A stretch of DNA of 32,928 nt from Symbiodinium natans (Eukaryota > Sar > Dinophyceae > Suessiales > Symbiodiniaceae). Position numbers and translations under genes: made by a program. Location: the NCBI GenBank assembly GCA_905221605.1, contig CAJNDS010000086.1, positions 202,501 to 235,428 on the forward strand, written 5' to 3'. How positions within the stretch are numbered: the first letter of the stretch is position 1; every line of letters starts with the position of its first letter. The notes under the pieces were generated by a model. The model had not been told where the DNA came from and did no database searches. It was given only the letters and a program-made list of their open reading frames with translations. Positions 10,036-19,500 of this stretch are shown in pieces.

Positions 10036-10640
10036 ACGTGGGTGTGTAGGCCGAGTCGTGCCTTGCGCCGGAGTGGTGCCATACGTCTGTCTACGCCAGG
10101 ATCTGAGCCGAACATCTGAGACGGGAGCTCAATCTGCCCCACTGCAGGGCATGCCCTAGAATCTCACGCTCGGTTCAGGGCGTTTAGGGCTCGGACTTTG
10201 CGGGTTTTGAAATTAGCGAGATTTGGTTAACTAGGGTATTTAGGGTCATTAGGGTGATTAGGGTCATTGGAGGAATTAGAGTAATTAGGGCAATGAGGCT
10301 AGCGGGCTCACGCTAGCTCCCGTTTCAGCTGAGGTAGCACCTGTCGAGACCGTCCGCAGGGCTGCATCATTGTCGCCTAGTCCGATCCCCGATGACCCGA
10401 AATGACCCGAAATAACCCTTATACCCCTAGGCCAGCCACGTGGGGTTGTGGGGTTATTGTAGGTTTACTATGGGGTCATTTTGGGGACAGTATTGGGACT
10501 ATGGTACTACAGGCCTTAAACCTCTAGGCCAGCCTTATAGTGCTTGGCTTATGGGTGGTCTAAGGTCTTTTGTGTTTAGCACAAAGAGGTCAAGTCAATT
10601 TCATGGGGTGCGAACTTAGCTTGTACAATGATTTCGGGTT
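10036..10640. other. Transition zone with short inverted repeats
   Basis: About 600 bp between the last telomeric array and the GATAG-rich element. It contains degenerate ~10-bp units (attagggtca-like) at about 10236-10290. A nested inverted repeat pairs AATGACCC 10401-10408 with GGGTCATT 10473-10480, and AATAACCC 10411-10418 with GGGTTATT 10451-10458. ctaggccagcc occurs at 10427-10437 and 10524-10534. No gene is visible. A 5' LTR edge may lie here or just downstream, but cannot be placed without the 3' copy. Confidence 0.5.
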
Positions 10641-11383
10641 TGGGCCTGGGATAGATGCCGACCTCCTCGTGGACGAGCCTGGATAGCATATGGACTTCGT
10701 GTCCGTTCGCAGCCGCGAGCTGCTCAAGAAGGGCCCTTCTTAGTATCGTAGCAGCCAGATTTGTACAGTTTTCGCCCCCGTGGATAGTGTCCCTGTACGT
10801 TGTGGATCTGATTAGCCAACTCGCAGCCGGAGGCCAGAGGAGCTAAAAGGATCGAGCGTTGACGAGGGATAGATCCTTCCCTAACCTTTGGGATAGTTGT
10901 CTGTCCTCTTTACAACTCATAGCCGGAGGCCGGAGGATACTGAGGGCAGGTGGCTGTTCAGGTGAATATCGGGATAGGTGTACAACACGCAGCCGGACGG
11001 CTAGTGGATACATCTAGAGCGATAGGTTACCACCCCCTGGAGATAGCAACTCTGGGGATCCTTCCGATAGTTAACGTCGGGAGTGGCTCGGAACGATTGG
11101 CTAGCTACCTTGAGTTCCCCGTTGACAGGGATACTGTTACTTCTGGTGCAACATTACAACCTACAACTGTAAATATACAACTTCTTTCTCCTCGTGTGGC
11201 CTGAGCTAGTTACTGGAACGGGTTGCGCAAGTTTTCATTGGTTTGGACACTTCGCACAGGTTAAGAGCCTTGTTGCTTGGCCTGGACGAGCTGTTCGAGA
11301 AGTTTTTTCTTGGTATAGCGAAGAGGTACCACTTGCATAGCGAAGTTTTCCGCATTTGTCATTTGTGTTCATTGACTGCAGCA
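10641..11383 (+). other. Probable 5' leader / LTR region of the retroelement
   Basis: Non-coding leader before the first long ORF. Related copies of an AGCCGGA-centred motif occur at about 10818-10842, 10912-10937 and 10982-11008, with a weaker one at 10702-10720. The clearest pair shares tacaactc/acgcagccgga. A 63-codon ATG frame (10655-10846) could be an upstream ORF but has no recognisable content. The 84-codon open stretch at 10950-11204 lacks an ATG start. No TATA box is evident. Confidence 0.45.
10818..11008 (+). repeat. Three spaced copies of an AGCCGGA motif in the leader
   Basis: Copies at 10818-10842, 10912-10937 and 10982-11008 share the pattern acaact-cgc-agccggaggcc-gagga with substitutions; spacings are about 94 and 70 bp. 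The copies are too short for LTRs. They may be protein- or RNA-binding sites such as a packaging signal, which is inference. Confidence 0.6.
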
Positions 11384-13063
11384 ATGTCCACACGTGATAG
11401 CATTGGGAGCAGTGAGTCTAGCGATAGTGATGTGTTAGGAACAGGGAATAGATTCCTCGAGGACCAGGTCAATGCGGTCAATCAGAATGTGGCCGCCGCT
11501 GATAGTCACGTGCGAAGTATAGCCGACGTCGAGAACATGGACTTCATCGACGACGGACGGAATAGTGGAAGGACAGGAATGGAGACGGATAGCAATGCTG
11601 ATAGAGATCGTTTCGGCCTCAGCTTGTCAGGACCGCTTACTGTAGACGTTAGGTCGAGCGCTGCGGATAGTATGTTAGTGCCAGGGCCACCGCCAGGACT
11701 GCCGGATAGAAGCTTGGAGATCGCGGCGACGCTGGATAGTGTGGGGAGGTCGGGAGGGCTGGGCTATGCCGGGATAGCGGACGCGTCAAGCACTCAGGGG
11801 AGGGACCCAGGCGAAGAATTGCGGGAGTTGCTCGCAGTCCCGTCAATCGCAGGTAGAGGGGATGCCGTGATGCAGCTTAGCATGCTTGCAAGCAGTCCTG
11901 TAGTATTCGATCCAATCATGGGAGCTACGGATTTGAATGAGTACAGGGCCGGAAGAGGCGGGATAGAAGCAGGAAACGCCAGGACCCCGACGCTTGCCAT
12001 CGAGGATCTGGCTGGAATAGGTGGAAGAACGGAAGAAGGACCGTTCGTCATCCCCTCCGAGAATATGTCCCACGGAGCGGAGTATGAGTTGACGGGAGGT
12101 GCCAAGGGAATCAGTGGCTCCAGGAGAGAGATGGCGATCGAGGATAGAGTGGATAGCCTTGCGGTGTCATCATCGTCAGATCACGATAGGACGACCAGGA
12201 GAAATGATGATGGAATAGATGTGATGATGAACAGTGGCGAGCTCGGTGTTGGGGGTGATCGCACGAGAGGTGTGGATAGCGGACATTGGATGGGCAGAGG
12301 GAATGGGGATGATCTCGTCCCCGGAGTATATTCGAGTAGTGCGGCCATGATTGGGAACGTCCGTGCCGATCCTACAGATCTGGAGTTGATAGCTAACGGA
12401 TCTTCAGCGGTAACGCAGAACGCGGTCAGTGAGAGTGAGGATAGAGCGCTGTCTGTGTTCTCATCTACAGGCCTCTCGGAGACATCGTCAGGCGGGAACA
12501 TTGGAGCATTGAAAGATGTGGGGATGGACCAGACTACGACGATCGGAATAGAGTGGGGATCACATGGGATCAGGAGTACTCTCGAGGAAACGGGGGTCAT
12601 CACTGACGTGGACTTTGCGAAGTTCTTCACAGATCAGGGACCAGGAGAGCCTGGATCAACGCCCATGACGATGCAATCGGATTCGCAGGAACGGTGGAAC
12701 GCTGGGATATATGGTGCCGAGATCGCAGGATTAGAGAAAGACAGGTCACGAAAGATGTCGATGGGGTCGGATAGTGGACACTCAGGTGGTCGATCTACAT
12801 CATTGAAGAGGGATAGCCCGGGTGGATCGGAAAATGGAGTTGGTACCACCAGCAAGATAGGCAAGATGGATGAGGGACTGCGTAAGCAACGAGCGGAGCA
12901 GGCCGTTAAGGAGATGAACCAGATAGCCGAGAGCGTCCCCGCAGCCAAGAAGTCGAAATCGACAGAAATTGGGGGACCGATCCATCAGGCAGGAATGATC
13001 ACCCCGATCAGGGTAGCGAGGGATGGGGCAATCGATCCCCGGCTCCACGATCCCCTGGGATAG
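11384..13063 (+). CDS. ORF1: acidic low-complexity protein of the retroelement
   Basis: Predicted 559 aa from the first ATG (11384); the frame opens slightly upstream without an ATG. No known domain is recognised. The protein is rich in Gly, Ser, Asp and Glu, with runs such as SESSDSD and many Asp-Ser and Asp-Arg pairs encoded by GATAG. It has a Pro-rich PPGLP stretch near residue 105. The C-terminus is lysine-rich (KKSKS-type, possible nuclear localisation signal). It is probably largely disordered. Its position 5' of Gag suggests an accessory or Gag-associated role, perhaps RNA binding or chromatin tethering, but nothing in the sequence proves this. Its frame overlaps the ORF2 open frame (12910-13063, -1 step), so an ORF1-ORF2 fusion is possible. 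Confidence 0.65.
   Translation: MSTRDSIGSSESSDSDVLGTGNRFLEDQVNAVNQNVAAADSHVRSIADVENMDFIDDGRNSGRTGMETDSNADRDRFGLSLSGPLTVDVRSSAADSMLVPGPPPGLPDRSLEIAATLDSVGRSGGLGYAGIADASSTQGRDPGEELRELLAVPSIAGRGDAVMQLSMLASSPVVFDPIMGATDLNEYRAGRGGIEAGNARTPTLAIEDLAGIGGRTEEGPFVIPSENMSHGAEYELTGGAKGISGSRREMAIEDRVDSLAVSSSSDHDRTTRRNDDGIDVMMNSGELGVGGDRTRGVDSGHWMGRGNGDDLVPGVYSSSAAMIGNVRADPTDLELIANGSSAVTQNAVSESEDRALSVFSSTGLSETSSGGNIGALKDVGMDQTTTIGIEWGSHGIRSTLEETGVITDVDFAKFFTDQGPGEPGSTPMTMQSDSQERWNAGIYGAEIAGLEKDRSRKMSMGSDSGHSGGRSTSLKRDSPGGSENGVGTTSKIGKMDEGLRKQRAEQAVKEMNQIAESVPAAKKSKSTEIGGPIHQAGMITPIRVARDGAIDPRLHDPLG
12910..13063 (+). other. ORF1/ORF2 open-frame overlap (-1)
   Basis: ORF1 is read in frame 2. The ORF2 frame (frame 1) has no stop from 12910 to its own ATG at 13126, so the open frames overlap by about 154 nt. 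I see no textbook X-XXY-YYZ heptamer; the nearest candidate is a TGGGGGA stretch around 12970. Independent initiation at the ORF2 ATG is equally possible. Confidence 0.6.
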
Positions 13064-13125
13064 GTGGGCAATACGAGCACTTCGGGATCAATACTCCTCC
13101 TGAAGGACGAGGCAGGAACGATGAG

Positions 13126-16100
13126 ATGAGGGCAACATCATCCCCACCTAGGCGGGCAAAGGTGAGAACTCCTGCCGATCCGGACAAGTCTTCGTTAGGA
13201 GAGATAGACGGCAGGATAGATGATTTACAGACGGTGGTTGTGGACACGCAGACCGACGTAGCCAAGCTTAAAGTGGCAAGTGAATGTGCAAGTGCAATTG
13301 CTAATAGTTCAGCGGAAAAGGCGGACGTCGTGAGCAAGAGATTGGTGGAATGCGAGGAGGAGGTGAAGCACTGGAAAGGTTGGATAGAATCGCAGCAGAT
13401 AGATACCAAGACAACACTGTCGCAGGAGCTGAAAGAGATGAGTCGGATCATGGACGGGAGCGTCAGCGAGGATAGGATGGATGATGCAATGGCTCCGCAA
13501 CTGACCGAGGGAGCAATGCAGCTCGCACGGAGAATGAGACGGCAGGTTGAAAACGTGAAGGTGCTCAAGACCTCTGTTACGACTAGATTGAAGGGAGTGG
13601 AGGAGCGATTGTCCACAGCGGAGCATTCAGCGGACATAGCCAAACAGAGTGCCGGGACGAAGATCGCCACGTTAGAGACAGGATTGAATGAGGTAAGACG
13701 TGGCATAGGAGTGGTCTTCTCGAGCATGCAAATGCGACATGAGAATGGAACATGGAAGAATGAGAGGCTCGATAAAGTGGAGACAGTTTTGAATAGACAA
13801 TGGGACCAGATCAAGTTAGCGGGCGAGGAACTAAGGAAGTTGAAGTCCAAGGGGAGCCAGAAGGCCGGAATAGACACAGCGTCGTCGTCCCATTGTAATA
13901 GTCAAGGAAAAAGTCCTGGATGCGGGTGCAGAGAGCCTGGCGAGGGTCACGGCTTGTGCATAGATGGAGCAGTGCGTGTAGAGACCAAGAAGCTGAGTGA
14001 AGTGGTTTTGGCACAGAAGGAACACATAATGACCGTCGCGAGAGAGGTGATAAAGAACCGCAAGAGCGTGGCCGAGATTGTGGCGGGCATGACAAAGGTT
14101 CACAAGACTTGCGAGAATGTCGTGGCAAGGACCGAGCGGGTTGATGAAAAGAGAAACGGAGAACAGGCCTGGGTGAAAGATACTGTGCGAAAGATGGAAA
14201 AGACTATGGAGTCAATGTCGAGCCGTATGATAGATGAGCAGAAGAGGGTCACGGGCGAATTTATCCTTGTCAATGCTCGAATTGATGAGAGCACACGGAA
14301 CGAAGGGATAGGCAAAACGCGAGGAAACAGCGCGGAGATAGGAAAGCCACCGACGATGTCACGCGGGCGAGATGGTCCCGGCGGAAGTGGGGGAGCCGAT
14401 GGAAGAGCCAGGAGCGACAACGCCCGAGGAATGGAGGCTTCGAGGCCGGAGATGACGGGTCCCGTAGTTGATCGGAGGATCGAGAACAGATGCATTGTGT
14501 TAGAACAACAGGTAGCCAAGATCACTGGTCAATTGCAGGGATTAACCACGGTGAATGAGCGGATCGTGAAGGAGAACGCTAGCCTGATCAGCGAAATAGA
14601 AAGCATGAAGGGGGAGAACAAGGGGGTGACAGAGTCGGTAGCGCGGATGGTTCGGGACAGCAGAGATGAGATATCTAAAATGAGAGCGGATCTTGATCTC
14701 CGAGGTAGAGAGATGCTAGAACTCAAGGAGAAGAACGAGCAGTTGGAGGCAACGGTACGGGAGTATGAACGGAGACTGGAGCAGGTGAGACGAAACGATA
14801 GCCTTAAAGCAGAACTGGATAGCATGTGGCATAGAATCGGTGAGATCGGCAAGCAAAGCTCCGAGTACGCCATGCCAGCGCCGGGTGTGGGAGGTGCTTC
14901 GAACGCCGGCTCCGCAAGACCAAGTGCCGGTGCCACGCCTGCGCCGAGTTCCGTTGGGGATAGAAGGGAGCATGGAAGAAAGGATAGACAAGGAGATGGA
15001 GGTCTGTTGGGGGAAGAGACTAGGATTAGAAGGTGCCCCGTTTGTGTTAGACAAGCGGAAATGATGATTGCGTGCCAAGGCTGCGGAAGAGAAGTGTGTG
15101 GTAATTGCTATGAATACCATGATGACTTGTGCATGCTGTGCTCCACTGATAGAAGGGGGTGCGACGCCGGAGGATATGCGGGGACAGGACTTCCGAGGCC
15201 GCAGAGTGGACGCGATCATGAGGGGGATGATGCCAGGTTCAGAAATCCGGTAGGCGGAGGGTATAACAAGTTCAAGGACACAAGAGGGATGGAGAAATGC
15301 AACGAGATATCGATAGCGAAGGAGCCATCATCCGGGGAAGTAGGACTGTGGCTGGGCGATGTTGCACACACTGCGAAGGCTGCGTATCTGTATGACGGGG
15401 ACTATGCATACACGCAGGTATTGAGGGTACGCGAAAGGAGCGAAGCGATGATAGACATGGAACTCAAGTATCCTGCGTTAGAGAACCAGCTTTTTAGCGG
15501 ATTGAAGAGAGCAATAAAGTCAGAGTCCTTGTCGGCGAAGGTGAAGATGGAGATGTACAAGACTCAGCAAGTGGGAGATGGAAAACCGATGACGGCCATG
15601 AGATTGCTTACGCTGATAGTAAAGCATGTTGAGATCCCGATTGCTAAAGAGAGTCAGGTACTGTACGATGGCCTGAGTAGCACGAAGGTGATGAATTTCC
15701 CGGGGAAGCCCGAAGAAGAGGCACTGGAGGAGTTCATGACTAGATGGGATCTGGCACACACGAACCTTATAGGGCTGAAAGGCAATACCTGGAGCGAGCA
15801 ACAGCTGGGATGGATGTTGCATTCGAAAGTGCAGAGAGTTCAGGTGCTGAACCACGATATTGAGGCATGGAGATTGCTTCCGGATGAGTCCAAGACGCAT
15901 ACCTGGTTGCGAAAGAGAATCAAGGATAGACTGGAGATGTGGAGAGCGGACAAGAACATAGATGAGGCCTCAATGCGGGTGAGCCGACAGGCGTTCACGA
16001 CTGGATATGCTGCGATGCCGGCTCAGCAGGGATCCTATAGAGCACCGGTGAATAGAAGAAGCGCGTACGCTGATGATAGACCGAGGAGTTCATCGCCCGC

Positions 16101-16506
16101 AGGGGGAAATAGCTACGGAAGAGGGATATCTGTGGGAAGAGGCAGGGACGGACTTTCGCAGGCGGGGAGAGCCGATGACCCGAAGAATAGATATGGATCC
16201 AAGTCGCTGTTTGGAAAAAGAGGGGTCTGCTACCCCTATACGCGTGGAACTTGCCCAATGACTGCGGCGGACTGCAAACATTCGCACGACATTTATCTGT
16301 ATAGTCAGGCGGAAGAGGTCCTCAAGAAGGCGGGATACTGCTTTGAGCATTTTCGGTACGGCAGCTGCAGAAATGACAAGTGTAAAATGCTCCACGAGGC
16401 TATCCCGAATAGCATTAGGGAGGCTTTTGAGACAGTAGAGATAGAGCAGAAGGAGACAAGGCCATCGAGTCCACATGCTGATGGTGAAGGGCCAAGTTTT
16501 CGCTAG
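13126..16506 (+). CDS. ORF2: Gag-like protein with coiled coil, zinc domain and CCCH fingers
   Basis: 1126 aa from ATG 13126. The N-terminal ~600 residues are helical and charged; the strongest coiled coil is about 455-575. Residues 637-672 hold eight cysteines, C-x2-C-x9-C-x2-C-x4-C-x2-C-x7-C-x2-C, a RING/cross-brace-like zinc site. Residues about 779-956 are helical and resemble copia Gag (UBN2-type), including a NFPGKPEEEALEEF segment. An Arg/Ser/Gly linker follows. Then come two CCCH fingers: C1035-x7-C1043-x6-C1050-x3-H1054 and C1072-x8-C1081-x4-C1086-x3-H1090. The fingers presumably replace the usual CCHC knuckle for RNA binding. Expected role: particle assembly and RNA packaging. A RING-like domain ahead of Gag is unusual; whether it acts as a ubiquitin ligase is unknown. 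The end overlaps the ORF3 open frame by 19 nt. Confidence 0.85.
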   Translation: MRATSSPPRRAKVRTPADPDKSSLGEIDGRIDDLQTVVVDTQTDVAKLKVASECASAIANSSAEKADVVSKRLVECEEEVKHWKGWIESQQIDTKTTLSQELKEMSRIMDGSVSEDRMDDAMAPQLTEGAMQLARRMRRQVENVKVLKTSVTTRLKGVEERLSTAEHSADIAKQSAGTKIATLETGLNEVRRGIGVVFSSMQMRHENGTWKNERLDKVETVLNRQWDQIKLAGEELRKLKSKGSQKAGIDTASSSHCNSQGKSPGCGCREPGEGHGLCIDGAVRVETKKLSEVVLAQKEHIMTVAREVIKNRKSVAEIVAGMTKVHKTCENVVARTERVDEKRNGEQAWVKDTVRKMEKTMESMSSRMIDEQKRVTGEFILVNARIDESTRNEGIGKTRGNSAEIGKPPTMSRGRDGPGGSGGADGRARSDNARGMEASRPEMTGPVVDRRIENRCIVLEQQVAKITGQLQGLTTVNERIVKENASLISEIESMKGENKGVTESVARMVRDSRDEISKMRADLDLRGREMLELKEKNEQLEATVREYERRLEQVRRNDSLKAELDSMWHRIGEIGKQSSEYAMPAPGVGGASNAGSARPSAGATPAPSSVGDRREHGRKDRQGDGGLLGEETRIRRCPVCVRQAEMMIACQGCGREVCGNCYEYHDDLCMLCSTDRRGCDAGGYAGTGLPRPQSGRDHEGDDARFRNPVGGGYNKFKDTRGMEKCNEISIAKEPSSGEVGLWLGDVAHTAKAAYLYDGDYAYTQVLRVRERSEAMIDMELKYPALENQLFSGLKRAIKSESLSAKVKMEMYKTQQVGDGKPMTAMRLLTLIVKHVEIPIAKESQVLYDGLSSTKVMNFPGKPEEEALEEFMTRWDLAHTNLIGLKGNTWSEQQLGWMLHSKVQRVQVLNHDIEAWRLLPDESKTHTWLRKRIKDRLEMWRADKNIDEASMRVSRQAFTTGYAAMPAQQGSYRAPVNRRSAYADDRPRSSSPAGGNSYGRGISVGRGRDGLSQAGRADDPKNRYGSKSLFGKRGVCYPYTRGTCPMTAADCKHSHDIYLYSQAEEVLKKAGYCFEHFRYGSCRNDKCKMLHEAIPNSIREAFETVEIEQKETRPSSPHADGEGPSFR
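16488..16506 (+). promoter_or_regulatory. Candidate -1 frameshift site, ORF2 to ORF3
   Basis: The ORF3 frame opens at 16488, before the ORF2 stop (TAG 16504-16506). In the overlap ORF2 reads AGT TTT CGC TAG. The TTT codon (16498-16500) is preceded by T, so its tRNA could re-pair perfectly one base back (16497-16499), two codons before the stop. This would give a Gag-Pol fusion. It is not a full tandem-slippery heptamer, and I did not establish a downstream structure. Confidence 0.4.
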
Positions 16507-16556
16507 GGGCGGGCCGAAACCCACAGGCCAGCGAGGATAGTCAGGTGTATGCGGCC

Positions 16557-19500
16557 ATGCCTGTGGTACGACAAAGAGACGATGGCGCCGAAAGCACGCA
16601 TAGGGGAATACTAGTGACAACGACAGGCAGGGAGCGAGTGAAGAAGGGTAATAGGCGAGTCAAGGGGTTGGGCTCCGAAGAGACGGGGATAGCAGGACTG
16701 GATATATGCTATTGGAAAGGACACACAGCCGACAAGATGGTACGAAAGTGCAAAAACGTACACAAGAAGGGGTATGTACATGATGTGAAACGATATCCCG
16801 TGATTGAGGAGGCAAAGGCAAGGCTACGAGGAATATCCCTAGCCGAAGAGGTCGTGCTGGACATACTTGCCGGAGAGCAAGGCGAGGAAGGTAAGGATGC
16901 TTCAAGACTGGCTGATAGGATAGTGGAGGAATGCAGGAGAATAGGTATAGTCGACGAGAGATTCCGCGTGGATAGTCGAGAGGATAGTCAACCGGCGGCG
17001 TCTGCACAGCATTGTTTGCCATCGGTAATGAGACGATGGATGATAGACTCGGGGTGCGCTATGGATCTGATAGCAGAAGCAGACCTCACCCAGGATGAAA
17101 AAGATATGGCTATTGAGGCGAAGAAAGTGCGGTTCAACACCGCCAACGGCAACACCACGTCAAAGCAAGAAATATGCATGGATATTCAAGGGATGCCTGA
17201 GACGATGAGGATTAGAATGCTCGAGAGTACTCCCGCTGTTCTATCGATGGGGAGGAGATGTATGAAAATGGGATATTCGTTCCATTGGCTGGCGGGCGCG
17301 AACCCCGTGTTCGTCAAGCCTGATTCGAGCTTGATAGTACTAAAAGTCATCGGGGATATCCCATACATGGTGGATAGAATGTCAACGGTCGTTAGTGAAA
17401 GTGAGCGGAGTGACTATCACATCTATCCTGCTATGCCAGCGCCTCTTGCGATTGAATTGCCCGTGCGAGGAAATTCCAGTCCGAGGAGGATCGGAGAGAA
17501 ACAGGATGAATGTAGTCCCAAAAGCGTGGACTCGGACACGGATAGAGACATCGAGGAGGAACCGATAGGAAAGGCCGCCAACGACGACGGGAGGCTACTA
17601 GACAAGTGGATGTTAACGGGTAATAAGGCGGTGTGTTTCCACAACAAACCAAGAACGAAGGCTTGCGATCCATGGTTTGAAACACTGAGATTCCCAGAGA
17701 TACATGCACTTGTGCCGCGATTCGCCGAGAGATGTAGATCCAAACGTGTGTACAAAGATGGCAAAACCGTGGCGGAATGGATAGACTGGGTGGATAAGTA
17801 CAGTGAGGGAGAGAATAGAGAAGCGGAGGAGGAATTGTGGACCGGCAAAACCATGTTCAAGATAGAAGGACTAACCTATGAAGGAGCGGACGCCGGGGAA
17901 GCGGCACAGAGCGATAGCGTGAAGGTGAGAAAACACATTTTGAATAGAATGGCTGCGGACGAAACCACGGGGCTAGACGACTTACTAATGATGTTAGACA
18001 AGAACATTGGTACTGGTGGCGAGGCAGAAACGCTTGTCGAGATAGCCAGATGTTTGTGGCCGCTTGCTCCACAAGAGATACTTGACGGCGGAAAGGCGCA
18101 AAAACCCCAGGGAGAAACGAGACCTGAAATCATGAAGATAAGGAAAGCGATGGAAGGGAGCAGAAGGGTTATTGTGCACATTTATTGTGGAAAGTCAAGG
18201 GGAAAGTTTGACGACGTCGCAAGTGAACTAGAAATGGGTGTGATAGACATCGACATGGAGGAGAACGTGCTGCAATCTGATACATGGTGGTGGCTAGTGA
18301 AGCTGGCTACGACTAATTTGGTGTTTTGTTGGCTAGCTGGACCGCCTTGCAGAACAAGATCCGTGATGAGACACAGAAGGCCGGGTCCGATCCCACTTAG
18401 ATCGAGAAATGGACCAGAGCGGTGGGGATACTCATTTATCAGTTGGGCACAGAAGCAGGAGTGTCGTGACGACGACATCATCATACTGCGCGTGTGCATG
18501 CTTGTGGTGATAGGAAAGGCACGTCACCGACGACTGAGAGCCCCAACAATGTGCCTCATTGAGCAACCCCAGGACCCCGAAACATATTGGGATGAGACGC
18601 CAGATGGAGGATACGCGTCATTGTGGGCGACTGAAGAATGGGATAGGACGAGTGCCATTCTAGGGACTAAGTTATTTAGTTTCGATCAGGGACCGATGGG
18701 ACACCCTAGGAGAAAGCCGACCACAATAGCGACTGACGCAGAGTTGATAGGATGGGCGGTCAATCTTAGAGGACCAGGGACCGGAGCGACGAACGATGGC
18801 GATGATAGAAGCAAGGGCGAGATGAGCGAGTCACAAAACTGGTCGGAGTGGGCACCGGGATTAGTGCGAGCCATCAAGGAGACTATGCGTAAGCACCACC
18901 GAATTTCATCAGTGGTCGAAAAGGGGATAGACGAGAGGAATAGGGAGACAACGACAGAACAAGACGATGGTGACGGTCGACTGAGAACGACGTTCTACTG
19001 CGCCGCGTGTAAGGCCGATTCATCCGGGGTATGCGGTTTTTGTGAAAGAGCTTTGAGTCCTGAGCAGATTGAGGCGGGGCAAAGCGCACGCAATATGACG
19101 GATGCGGAGTTTCAGCTCATCCACGGAATGAAGAAGAGTCCGGATGACGACCTAAGGATCGCGGAGCAAGTCGTCGCTGTACCCGGCGAGGAAGAAAGCG
19201 CCGAAAACGGAGGCGAATTGGATGATGATATAGATTTGCCAGGAATAGCCGATGAAGAACAGGCTAGAAGAGGAGTGGGAGAGCCTCAGAAGGATGATAG
19301 CGCCGGTGACATGGGAGAAGTGGAACAAGCAAAGGCAGAAGACGGACCTGCGGATCAGGTTCGAGTTGCGGATAGAATTGGCGAAGGGATAGGGTCGAGC
19401 AAAACTGTGAGCATCCGGAGAGCAAGATACTCACCGGAGTATGCAAGATCGACGGAACATTTGCTCACGCATCTCCCAAAGAACATGCACTGCGTTGCTT

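Noticed and set aside
1-10640. True chromosome terminus
   Set aside because: Arrays switch orientation many times and are separated by unique DNA, and the left edge of the window is not telomeric.
10655-10846. Short ORF in the leader as a real gene
   Set aside because: 63 codons without motif. It could be an upstream ORF, but nothing supports a product.
13008-13877. Minus-strand frame of 289 codons opposite ORF2
   Set aside because: Ser/Leu-rich antisense of a Glu/Arg/Lys-rich coiled-coil coding region; composition artefact.
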